From NCBI RefSeq assembly GCF_037023145.1, contig NZ_CP146091.1, positions 248,001 to 312,000 on the forward strand: 64,000 nucleotides of DNA. The letters are read 5' to 3'. The stretch's first letter is position 1, and every line of letters starts with the position of its first letter. The notes under the pieces were generated by a model that had not been told where the DNA came from, did not search any database, and saw only the letters and a program-made list of their open reading frames with translations. A program made the translations under genes and the position numbers. This DNA is from Ralstonia sp. RRA (GTDB taxonomy: Bacteria > Pseudomonadota > Gammaproteobacteria > Burkholderiales > Burkholderiaceae). Shown in pieces: positions 17,040 to 22,601 of this stretch.

Positions 17040-17189
17040 TTAACGAACTGCGCCACGCACGTAGCGGATAGCTACTTGCGTCAGCTTCACAGCAATCAGC
17101 ACACCAGCGACCGTGAGGACGGCGGGGCCAATGGAAGCTGCGCCGGAGGTCACAGCAGAAGTCAAACCGGAAAAATCGATACCGTTCAT
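17040..17189 (-). CDS. Major coat protein (pVIII-like, no leader peptide)
   Basis: 49 aa from ATG 17189: a short N-terminus MNGIDFSGLTSAVTSGAAS, one hydrophobic helix (GPAVLTVAGVLIAVKLTQVA) and a basic C-terminus IRYVRGAVR to contact the packaged DNA. There is no cleavable signal, as in the Pf3 coat. Position before a strong terminator and in the middle of the structural operon agrees. A longer-tailed paralog is encoded at 16241-16429. Confidence 0.88.
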   Translation of the reverse strand: MNGIDFSGLTSAVTSGAASIGPAVLTVAGVLIAVKLTQVAIRYVRGAVR

Positions 17190-17205
17190 TTAAGTACTCT
17201 CAAAG

Positions 17206-17463
17206 TTAATAAACCGCTTTAATAACCTGCTTCAACATATGCGAGATAAACCAGCAAAATATCACAACAGACATAGCCACACCCCAAAGCTCCAACCCGG
17301 TGGCTAGGCTAAAAGGTGTAGAGATAGCGTCGATGTATTGAGAAGCGGCGGGGCTCAATACGTACGCTGTTACCGTAGTTGGACCCGTACCGCTAGGGCA
17401 CGGGGACAATTCAGGTAATCCTGGAGAGCAAATTAGAATAGTTTGTGACTGTCCTAAGCTCAT
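17206..17463 (-). CDS. Prophage membrane protein, minor-coat candidate (85 aa)
   Basis: 85 aa, AGGA 8 nt before ATG. The N-terminal half is polar with Cys/Pro (ILICSPGLPELSPCPSGTGP), the C-terminal part one transmembrane helix (LWGVAMSVVIFCWFISHMLK) with a basic end. It lies between the ssDNA-binding gene and the coat gene, where Ff phages have genes VII and IX, so a filament-tip protein is plausible. No direct similarity is visible. Confidence 0.65.
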   Translation of the reverse strand: MSLGQSQTILICSPGLPELSPCPSGTGPTTVTAYVLSPAASQYIDAISTPFSLATGLELWGVAMSVVIFCWFISHMLKQVIKAVY

Positions 17464-17486
17464 TCATGTATTCCTATAGATTGCGG

Positions 17487-17515
17487 TTTTTTGCAGTGCA
17501 GTAGCGCTGCAAAAA
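17487..17515. terminator. Hairpin between small prophage genes
   Basis: TTTTTGCAG and CTGCAAAAA form a 9-bp stem around a 10-base loop between the 38-aa and 85-aa genes, with U tracts built into both stem ends. It could act as a weak terminator or as an mRNA-processing/attenuation site in either direction. Confidence 0.5.
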
Positions 17516-17522
17516 GCCCGCT

Positions 17523-17639
17523 TCACGGTCCATACTTAACTACTATTCCAATCACCGCTACGGTAATCAAGATAGAGTAAAGTACGTCCCACTTTGTATA
17601 GTTACTATCGTCAAAGATTTCACGCAAAAAATTAAACAT
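17523..17639 (-). CDS. 38-residue prophage membrane protein (pVII/pIX candidate)
   Basis: A 38-aa frame from ATG 17639 to TGA 17523-17525, starting 3 nt after the ssDNA-binding gene stop: MFNFLREIFDDSNYTKWDVL then YSILITVAVIGIVVKYGP. One transmembrane helix near the C-terminus and an amphipathic N-terminus. Gene order (V, then this) and length match the Ff pVII slot. Function is positional inference. Confidence 0.6.
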   Translation of the reverse strand: MFNFLREIFDDSNYTKWDVLYSILITVAVIGIVVKYGP

Positions 17640-17642
17640 TTT

Positions 17643-17897
17643 TTAGATAGCGCGTGGGCTATTCAGATAGTACGTTTTACGGCCGTCCTTGCCACGACCG
17701 AAAACCACATCAAACTCATACTTGCCAGCGGGGTACGGCTGCTGGTCATCTTTCAAAAAGAGCGTATCCTCTTGATTACGTGCCTTTTGAAGAATAGTCA
17801 CAGATTGGAAACGGTAAGCAGCACCGGTGCGGGCAGATACGCCCTCTACCAGTTCACCAACAATCCCGGTCACAACAGCAGTTTTAGTTTCAGACAT
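17643..17897 (-). CDS. Probable ssDNA-binding protein (pV analogue)
   Basis: 84 aa from ATG 17897 (GGAG 9 nt upstream); an ATG 15 nt earlier has no ribosome site. Small, soluble, beta-rich (TAVVTGIVGELVEGVSARTG, YRFQSVTILQKAR, KYEFDVVFGRGKDGRKTYYL) with several aromatic and basic residues, as expected for the OB-fold gene V type protein that coats phage ssDNA before assembly. It is the first gene of the structural operon, as gene V is. I see no diagnostic motif, so the call rests on size and position. Confidence 0.65.
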   Translation of the reverse strand: MSETKTAVVTGIVGELVEGVSARTGAAYRFQSVTILQKARNQEDTLFLKDDQQPYPAGKYEFDVVFGRGKDGRKTYYLNSPRAI

Positions 17898-18006
17898 TTT
17901 TTGATACTCCATCAGTTAAGTTAAGTGCGGGCTTGAAAACGGATGGAGACGCACAACTAGCCCGCAAGCACTAGCGCAGTTGTATTGTTTTTTCCATCGC
18001 TAAAAA

Positions 18007-18029
18007 CGTATAGCAACTTGTATAGCAAC
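18007..18029 (-). promoter_or_regulatory. Phage promoter/operator-like motif before the structural operon
   Basis: On the minus strand GTTGCTATAC occurs twice in direct repeat (11-14 bp apart) upstream of the ssDNA-binding gene; the plus strand reads CGTATAGCAACTTG then TATAGCAAC. TGCTATAC resembles an extended -10. The same core is found before zot, rep, the 90-aa and the 80-aa genes. Confidence 0.5.
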
Positions 18030-18039
18030 AACGACGCGT

Positions 18040-18444
18040 AATAAATGCGCCCGGAGGGAACGGAGGCGTACAGCCGGAGTTTTTCAAATCGCCCACGATT
18101 TGAAACGCGCTTAATGGGGGGGGAGCCGAAAAGGGAATTTTCTAGCGAACGCTAGAAAATAGGAGGCCCTAGCCGACGGTCCAGGCTATTTAGCGAACGC
18201 GTAATAGCCGGCTTTTTGGGGGGCGACATAGCCCCCGCCGGGACGCCTGGAAGGCGGGGGGCCCCGCGGTTCATAGCAGCCACGGCAGTCGGCTAGCGTG
18301 AAGCGTGGGGCCGCCCGCCGCAGCGGGCGTCTCGGCGCAGCAAGGGAAGCGGGCCCTAGCCCGCTAGTGTGCGTGTCGCCCTAGCGACCGAAGAGCACAC
18401 GGTCCCGCATAGCCCCGCAAGGGGCTATTAGTCACGGAGTGACT
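18040..18444. other. Hairpin-rich main intergenic region (origin/packaging candidate)
   Basis: A 400-bp gene-free, GC-rich region between divergent phage genes. Perfect hairpins: 18082-18105 (10 bp, CCCA loop), 18137-18160 (11 bp, AA loop), 18184-18209, 18219-18236 (GGGGGC stem), 18312-18329 (7 bp), 18349-18364, 18410-18427 (GCAA loop) and 18429-18445. TAGCGAACGC recurs in the second and third. Filamentous phages keep their ssDNA origins and packaging signal as such hairpins, so this region probably holds them; which hairpin does what cannot be read. Confidence 0.65.
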
Positions 18445-18481
18445 ACACGGTGTATCGAACTAAACAGGAGATACACCGTGT
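18445..18481 (+). promoter_or_regulatory. Start-codon-sequestering hairpin
   Basis: ACACGGTGTATC (18445-18456) is perfectly complementary to GATACACCGTGT (18470-18481). The second arm contains the GTG start (18478-18480) and the last G of the AGGAG ribosome site; the 13-base loop holds the rest. Folding would hide the start of the downstream gene, so it should be under translational control, or this is also an operator dyad. Confidence 0.7.
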
Positions 18482-19110
18482 CCGTACTTCATAAATCAAA
18501 TACCCGCGAAGCGGGTAAGGCGCGAGAAATCGAGACGCTAAAAGCTATAGGGCTGTGCGGCTGGATGACTACGCGAACTATCGCCCTGTGGGTCTATACA
18601 GATAGCACACTTCACGTAGCGACGAACAAAGCGCAGCTAGTGCTGAAGCGATTGAAGCTAGCAGAAGAAGTTAAATCTAGAAAACTGGCGAATGGATATA
18701 CCGCGTGGATACTAACTCGAAAAGGAGCAGATAGAGTTAACCTTGAACTAGAAGCAGAAGGCTACGAAAAGGGGTGGGCGCATCACGGGTACGACGCGGG
18801 AACGCTAGACTATGTAAGACACATAACAACTATAGAATTTCTAGCGCAAAAGCGGCGCGAACAAGACATAGCGGGGGCTGTGGGAAAAGCTGGATTGCGT
18901 GCGGGATTAGTACCAGAATTTAAAGAATGCGACGGAGCCTACATAACATATAAAAACGGGTGCTATACAGTTGTAGGAGTGCTAGCCATCACGAACGCGC
19001 GGGGTGCCATCGTTGATAAGCTACGCAGGCTAAAAGCCCAAAAACTTAAGATTGATTTAGCTGGTGAGCCCCGCATCATAGCTACTGTCCGGCGCAGAGA
19101 AGTCGTGTGA
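18478..19110 (+). CDS. Winged-helix replication/regulatory protein (replication-relaxation-like)
   Basis: 210 aa from GTG 18478, with AGGAG 7 nt upstream; an in-frame ATG at 18439 lacks a ribosome site. N-terminal winged helix at ~20-85: ETLKAIGLCGWMTTRTIALW, LVLKRLKLAEEVKSRKLANG, AWILTRKGADRV, resembling the replication-relaxation family of plasmid/ICE proteins. The C-terminal half (HHGYDAGTLDYVRHITTIEF, VRRREVV) is unassigned. It is the only large phage gene on the plus strand, facing the hairpin region, so it may control the switch or replication. Confidence in the gene is high, in the function low. Confidence 0.75.
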   Translation: MSVLHKSNTREAGKAREIETLKAIGLCGWMTTRTIALWVYTDSTLHVATNKAQLVLKRLKLAEEVKSRKLANGYTAWILTRKGADRVNLELEAEGYEKGWAHHGYDAGTLDYVRHITTIEFLAQKRREQDIAGAVGKAGLRAGLVPEFKECDGAYITYKNGCYTVVGVLAITNARGAIVDKLRRLKAQKLKIDLAGEPRIIATVRRREVV

Positions 19111-19130
19111 TTCAGACCCGCTGTTGATTA

Positions 19131-19155
19131 AGAAGCCCGCCCTTGGCGGGCTTCT
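19131..19155. terminator. Bidirectional terminator between convergent phage genes
   Basis: AGAAGCCCGCC and GGCGGGCTTCT, an 11-bp perfect stem with a CTT loop, lies between the stop of the plus-strand winged-helix gene (19110) and the stop of rep on the minus strand (19161). U tracts are short on both sides. Confidence 0.75.
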
Positions 19156-19160
19156 GCTAT

Positions 19161-20039
19161 TTAGGCCTCGGAACCGATGCGGCGAACGGGCCACTTGAAG
19201 CCGAAGCGCCGGATAACTACGGTGGGTATGTCCATCTCTAAACCGTCGTGGTAGTCCGCTATCGCGGCGGCTACTTCTTCTTTAGTGTACTGTTGATAAT
19301 CGGGTTCTTCAATATCGGCAGACGAGGGGGCCGGTGAAGGGTCAAACTTAGGGCTGGCCGGGGTATCAGGAACGACAGGGATAGACTTAACTGGTAACGC
19401 TATGCCGAACTTCTTGTATGCCTCTGCGGGAATAGTTACGGTGCCAGTCTTTTCAAAGTCAGCGACTTCATCTAAGCAGTCTTGCCGGGTGTATACGTCT
19501 GTTTCATTAGCCCACATATCTTTGTTTTCGTCCATAGCCTTTTGACCGGCTTTCTTGTCGCGCTGTACGTGATAGTCAGGGTCTTGGCGATTTGTGGGGA
19601 AATTCAGCGGAGAATGAGTACCATCCGGACGTACTACGTTAGTACCCTCAACGCGGGGCGTTAAAAGCGTGTACTCTTGCACTTGGTCGTGGCCTATCTG
19701 CCCGTGTTTAAGCACATATCCAAGCTCCACAAGGCCCGGGCCAGTACCACTCTTTTGTTTAGCGTGGTTAGCGTTGGAAATCAAGCGCGATACTAAAACA
19801 TTGTCGGGCTTACCTTTGCTGAAGAAGCCGCACATCTCGGCTATGCGTTCTTGCGAAAGACGTACATAACCGCTAGTTTTGGCGTGTAATGCGAGAATTA
19901 GAAACACTTTAAGTTGACGCGGGCCAATGGCACTGTCAATCATAGTCAAGGGTGATACGCGAGCGAACGTAGAAAGTCCGTCAATCTTACGGATGTAGTC
20001 CTCTTTTTCTTTAGTGGACTTTGTAGCGAGCTTGGACAT
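19161..20039 (-). CDS. Rep-like winged-helix protein, candidate replication initiator
   Basis: 292 aa, GGAG 8 nt before ATG. A winged-helix domain fills residues ~25-130 (TMIDSAIGPRQLKVFLILAL, GYVRLSQERIAEMCGFF, NVLVSRLISNANHAK, GLVELGYVLKHG), similar in layout to iteron-type plasmid initiators. The C-terminal half contains two related segments, LDEVADFEKTGTVTIPAEAYKKFG and VAAAIADYHDGLEMDIPTVV followed by IRRFG, joined by a Pro/Ser linker, possibly duplicated DNA- or partner-binding motifs. No HUH or other rolling-circle nickase motif is present. Iteron-like TACAACCG sequences lie upstream. Initiator function is inference. Confidence 0.7.
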   Translation of the reverse strand: MSKLATKSTKEKEDYIRKIDGLSTFARVSPLTMIDSAIGPRQLKVFLILALHAKTSGYVRLSQERIAEMCGFFSKGKPDNVLVSRLISNANHAKQKSGTGPGLVELGYVLKHGQIGHDQVQEYTLLTPRVEGTNVVRPDGTHSPLNFPTNRQDPDYHVQRDKKAGQKAMDENKDMWANETDVYTRQDCLDEVADFEKTGTVTIPAEAYKKFGIALPVKSIPVVPDTPASPKFDPSPAPSSADIEEPDYQQYTKEEVAAAIADYHDGLEMDIPTVVIRRFGFKWPVRRIGSEA

Positions 20040-20066
20040 TGGTAGTCTCCAGTAGTTAGGGGGTGT

Positions 20067-20074
20067 CGGTTGTA
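20067..20074 (-). repeat. Single iteron copy in the rep leader
   Basis: CGGTTGTA is the reverse complement of the TACAACCG core found three times at 20406-20457. It lies 28 bp before the rep start, where a lone or inverted iteron commonly serves Rep autoregulation in plasmids. Confidence 0.5.
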
Positions 20075-20087
20075 TTACCGATACAAA

Positions 20088-20109
20088 CGTATAGCCAGCG
20101 GTTTTATAC
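20088..20109 (-). promoter_or_regulatory. Phage promoter/operator-like motif before rep
   Basis: A 22-bp block starting CGTATAGC and ending GTTTTATAC on the plus strand, matching the block at 11439-11460 in 17 of 22 positions. On the minus strand it contains GTATAAAAC and GGCTATACG, candidate -10 boxes about 50-65 bp before the rep start. Confidence 0.5.
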
Positions 20110-20119
20110 GTTTTGGAAA

Positions 20120-20207
20120 AAAGAAAACCCCCGCTGTCGGGAGCAACAGCGGGGGTATCACCCTCGAACTACTGTGTAGAGCTACCACCCTCTACACTAT
20201 GTGTAGG
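20120..20207 (-). ncRNA. Candidate small RNA upstream of rep
   Basis: On the minus strand a TATAAA box (20215-20220, in GTATAAAAC) is followed ~80 nt later by a strong terminator: CCCCCGCTGT / ACAGCGGGGG (20128-20155) then TTTTC. The stretch between them has no frame and folds on itself (CTACAC / GTGTAG repeats at 20168-20205). A short untranslated transcript just upstream of a replication gene would fit a counter-transcript or copy-control RNA. No -35 is evident, so this is tentative. Confidence 0.35.
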
Positions 20208-20230
20208 TAACAGTTTTATACGCGTAAAAA

Positions 20231-20249
20231 AGCCCGCTTGACGCGGGCT
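20231..20249 (-). terminator. Terminator downstream of the hns/55-aa transcript
   Basis: AGCCCGC / GCGGGCT, 7-bp perfect stem with a TTGAC loop, followed on the minus strand by TTTTTTA. It would end transcripts coming from the integrase/H-NS/55-aa genes before the candidate small RNA and rep. Confidence 0.8.
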
Positions 20250-20286
20250 AGGGCTGCGGCCTGAACGGCCTTGCCCCCCTTTGCAT

Positions 20287-20371
20287 GTCGCGAAGCGACC
20301 GGCGGGCTATGCCCGCCTTCTGTTAGGTTTGCGCTAGCAAACCGTATGACAGACGGCCGCAGGTCGTCTGT
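20287..20371. other. Second hairpin cluster, beside iterons
   Basis: Four perfect stem-loops in 85 bp: GTCGC-GAA-GCGAC (20287-20299), GGCGGGC-TAT-GCCCGCC (20301-20317), GGTTTGC-GCTA-GCAAACC (20326-20343) and ACAGACG/CGTCTGT (20349-20371). They adjoin the iterons at 20404. Single-strand initiation sites, a second-strand origin or the dso/sso of the replicative form are possible roles. Confidence 0.6.
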
Positions 20372-20403
20372 TGTTTCTGTTCTCTGTGTTAGTCTGTATT
20401 GTG

Positions 20404-20457
20404 AGTACAACCGAAAGGGGCAAATAGTACAACCGGAGGGGCTGAATAATACAACCG
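20404..20457 (+). repeat. 22-bp iterons (candidate replication origin)
   Basis: TACAACCG occurs at 20406, 20428 and 20450, exactly 22 bp apart (two DNA turns). Flanks are also shared: AGTACAACCG(A/G)(A/A)(A/G)GGGGC in the first two, with AATA before the second and third. A fourth, inverted copy lies in the rep leader. Regular iterons near a winged-helix Rep are the mark of theta-type plasmid origins. Confidence 0.65.
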
Positions 20458-20458
20458 C

Positions 20459-20626
20459 TCAATCCCACGAACTACCGCCAAAGCTGTCAGACGAGCTGCT
20501 AAAGCTATCCTGCTGAAAAGTGTCAGCGCCAAATTCGGGGCTGTCAGGCGGCGTTATGTGCATCGGTACACCGTCGTACAAATCCCTCGACATTCCGAAC
20601 AAAAAGGATAGCAGGTAGTCCCACAT
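20459..20626 (-). CDS. 55-residue acidic Ser-rich prophage protein
   Basis: Frame from ATG 20626 to TGA 20459-20461, starting one base after the H-NS-like gene stop, with AGGA 7 nt upstream inside that gene. It reads MWDYLLSFLFGMSRDLYDGV PMHITPP, then an acidic Ser/Gly/Phe tail (FQQDSFSSSSDSFGGSSWD). The N-terminus is amphipathic and may bind membrane. Tight coupling to hns suggests a joint function, perhaps modulating it. No family recognised. Confidence 0.6.
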   Translation of the reverse strand: MWDYLLSFLFGMSRDLYDGVPMHITPPDSPEFGADTFQQDSFSSSSDSFGGSSWD

Positions 20627-20627
20627 T

Positions 20628-21002
20628 TTATTCCTTTGGATTGATTAGAAAGTCAGCAACGGTCTTGCCAGTCATCAAGTGAGCTTCCAACCATTTCGGG
20701 GTTTGGCCACGGCCAGACCAGGAATTTTCACCATCGCTGTACTTGGCAGGTACTTTAGTACCCCGTGTACTAGACGGCTTCTGCTTAGCCAACTCCTCGG
20801 GTGTGGCGTCTTTCATATCAGCAGAATGCATCAAAGGCGCTAAGACCTCGTCAAGCGTAAAGCCAGCGTCTTTAATCTGCTTGCGAATGTCAGCGCGCAG
20901 GGCTACAAGCTTCTGTTTACGTCCATCTTTTATCAGAGCTTCCGCGTCCCGCGTAAGCTGCATAAGCTGGTCATAACTAAGACTTTTAAGGTCAATGCTC
21001 AT
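20628..21002 (-). CDS. H-NS family nucleoid protein encoded by the phage
   Basis: 124 aa from ATG 21002 (GGAG 8 nt upstream, overlapping the integrase stop). N-terminal coiled coil (SYDQLMQLTRDAEALIKDGR) for oligomerisation, linker, and the H-NS DNA-binding motif SDGENSWSGRGQTPKWLEAH, matching the W-x-GRGxxPxW consensus. H-NS proteins silence AT-rich foreign DNA. Here it could silence lytic genes of this relatively AT-rich prophage, compete with host H-NS, or shape the intasome. It is translated with the integrase. Confidence 0.92.
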   Translation of the reverse strand: MSIDLKSLSYDQLMQLTRDAEALIKDGRKQKLVALRADIRKQIKDAGFTLDEVLAPLMHSADMKDATPEELAKQKPSSTRGTKVPAKYSDGENSWSGRGQTPKWLEAHLMTGKTVADFLINPKE

Positions 21003-21007
21003 TTTCA

Positions 21008-22558
21008 TCACTCCAGAGGTATCTGCGTAACGGCTCGACCGTTGCGCCAAGTTATCGACGCAAACATAGTAGCAGTGTTTACAACGATAGACGAGATAGC
21101 TCGCAAAATTCTTTCGTGAAGTGCGGCGCGGTAGTCGATGTGTTCGTCGCCTGTCAGTTTGTCTAAAGTCTCCTGCAAAGTACCGTCAACGGGGTTACCC
21201 GCGTTCATATCCATCAACGCCAGCAAGTCTTTAGTAACGCGCTCTAGGTGCTGTTTGCGTTCGTTAATAGACTGCTCGCGCTGGCGGATACGTAGCAGCA
21301 GGGCGGGGGAATCCTTGCGGTCTGTAAGTCCTTCCAGCATATCGAGCAAGTTAGCTAGTTTCGCTTGTTCTTCACGTAGTACTGTCTCTGCGGACGTTAC
21401 TTCATCCCTTGCCCACGTCGTAAAGTCATCATCAGCCACCGCCTCGGCGTCAGTCTCTAGAATACCCCGCAACAAAGCCGGGTGTAGCTTTAGGGCGGAA
21501 ATGGATTTGCAGTTAGTTACCCCTCTTATTCTGTCCGTGCACTGGTACTGGACGTACCCGGGCTGTGCGCTAGACCCTTTATATTTGCGCGACAAAGACG
21601 AGCCGCAAGCGCACTTAATAACACCTTGAAAGACGTTCAAATACCGATTGTCACGGCGGCGCGGCAAGTCGGCACGGTTAGCCCGTGCTGCCGTGGCTAA
21701 GTTAAATAAAGTTTCATCTACGACGGCAGGGTAATAGTCCGGCCAGGGTTCGCCGATAGGAAGGCGTACGCCTTCTGTCTTTTTGTGCGGCTGGTGCTCA
21801 CCAATCACTGCCCTATTTCGGGCTATGCGGGATACTAGGGTAGCGTGCCAAGAGTCGCCTAAGCCCGGTACAGGCCACTTTTCAGCGTTTGCGCGGCGGG
21901 CTATTGCCACGTTGCCGAAACCCCCGGCCATCAGCTCGATTACCCGGCGTACAGATTCGGCTTTTTCAGGGATAGGCTCGAAACCGGAGCGGTCGGGCTT
22001 GACGCGTAACCAGCGGGGGCATTCTGCGGTTAATACTGGCGGACGCTGTACGCGCTTCTCTTGCCAGAAATCAGAGAGCATTTGCGACTTTCGCTTACTC
22101 TCTTCGTGAGCGCGGGACATAACGACGATAGCATTAAGCATTACGCCTAAGTCGCTTGCGTTACTCTTGTCTATAACGCTTTCGTCAGTAAGCGTAATGA
22201 TAGATACCCCGCCATCCACGATAGTGCGAATAACATCAATAGCTTTCATCGGGTCAGCACGGCTAAGGCGGTCTAGCTGCTCTACTAGTAAGAAAGACCC
22301 TGGCGGGACTTTACCCGCCTCTACGGCGGCTAGGAATAGGCCCAGCGCGCCCTTCGTCACGTTTGAGCGGTCGTATGCACTGACACCTAAGTCTCTGTAC
22401 GTCAGACTCTCGTCTAGCTGTAGCCCCTTCCGGGCTGCGTACTCCGCAGCTTTAGCATTTTGACGGCGGAGGCTGTCGCCGTCGGCTTGGCGGGCTGTAG
22501 AGAAGCGGATGTACGAGTACGCCAGGGGCGCCGGGGTGGTGCGGGGGGTGTCAGGCAT
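21008..22558 (-). CDS. int: Large serine recombinase (prophage integrase)
   Basis: 516 aa. Residues 10-155 are the resolvase catalytic domain (SYIRFSTARQADGDSLRRQN, with the catalytic Ser in RFST; VEQLDRLSRADP). Residues ~160-300 are the recombinase domain (GGFGNVAIARRANAEKWPVP), followed by a zinc ribbon (IKCACGSSL ... YQCTDRIRGVTNC) and a coiled coil (~390-450) that controls directionality. Such enzymes cut attP and attB at a central dinucleotide and integrate without host factors; excision needs a directionality factor, not recognised here. The gene starts 2 bp from attP, typical of the group. Confidence 0.95.
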   Translation of the reverse strand: MPDTPRTTPAPLAYSYIRFSTARQADGDSLRRQNAKAAEYAARKGLQLDESLTYRDLGVSAYDRSNVTKGALGLFLAAVEAGKVPPGSFLLVEQLDRLSRADPMKAIDVIRTIVDGGVSIITLTDESVIDKSNASDLGVMLNAIVVMSRAHEESKRKSQMLSDFWQEKRVQRPPVLTAECPRWLRVKPDRSGFEPIPEKAESVRRVIELMAGGFGNVAIARRANAEKWPVPGLGDSWHATLVSRIARNRAVIGEHQPHKKTEGVRLPIGEPWPDYYPAVVDETLFNLATAARANRADLPRRRDNRYLNVFQGVIKCACGSSLSRKYKGSSAQPGYVQYQCTDRIRGVTNCKSISALKLHPALLRGILETDAEAVADDDFTTWARDEVTSAETVLREEQAKLANLLDMLEGLTDRKDSPALLLRIRQREQSINERKQHLERVTKDLLALMDMNAGNPVDGTLQETLDKLTGDEHIDYRAALHERILRAISSIVVNTATMFASITWRNGRAVTQIPLE

Positions 22559-22559
22559 A

Positions 22560-22601
22560 GTCAGTAATTATGAGTGGACTAGCGTGAACGACGGCAGCCC
22601 G
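22560..22601. other. Prophage attachment site attR (comM 5' side)
   Basis: Phage half-site GTCAGTA (22560-22566), 10-bp spacer, GACTAGC (22577-22583), crossover GT (22584-22585), then comM sequence GAACGACGG. With attL this reconstructs attP as GTCAGTA-N10-GACTAGC-GT-GCTAGTC-N10-TACTGAC, a perfectly symmetric 50-bp site. The rebuilt attB in comM has only an imperfect dyad (6 of 10 positions). Confidence 0.88.

Larger units (their letters stand above)
10963..22585. mobile_element. Inovirus (filamentous phage) prophage integrated in comM
   Basis: An 11,623-bp element with its own composition (AT-richer, dense small genes) and a filamentous-phage gene order on the minus strand: ssDNA-binding protein, small membrane proteins, major coat, terminator, extra structural module, pIII, pVI, Zot/pI ATPase, secretin. 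Early and maintenance genes are a Rep-like protein, a second winged-helix protein, an H-NS-like protein and a large serine integrase at the attR end. All structural genes look intact, so it may be able to excise and produce particles. comM is its target. Confidence 0.93.

Noticed and set aside
18439..18477. ATG 18439 as the start of the phage winged-helix gene
   Set aside because: It lies inside the hairpin region without a ribosome site, while GTG 18478 has AGGAG at 7 nt and gives the natural N-terminus.
20216..20516. Open frames on both strands across the phage iteron/hairpin region
   Set aside because: They overlap the terminator, hairpins and iterons, lack ribosome sites and read through the structured DNA; regarded as non-coding.
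10961..22586. CTAG or GAC shared by both prophage ends as the crossover core
   Set aside because: Both strings occur at attL and attR, but exchange at CTAG puts comM out of frame. GAC keeps the frame but leaves attP asymmetric. GT gives perfect 7-bp arms, equal 10-bp spacers and the canonical ComM sequence.
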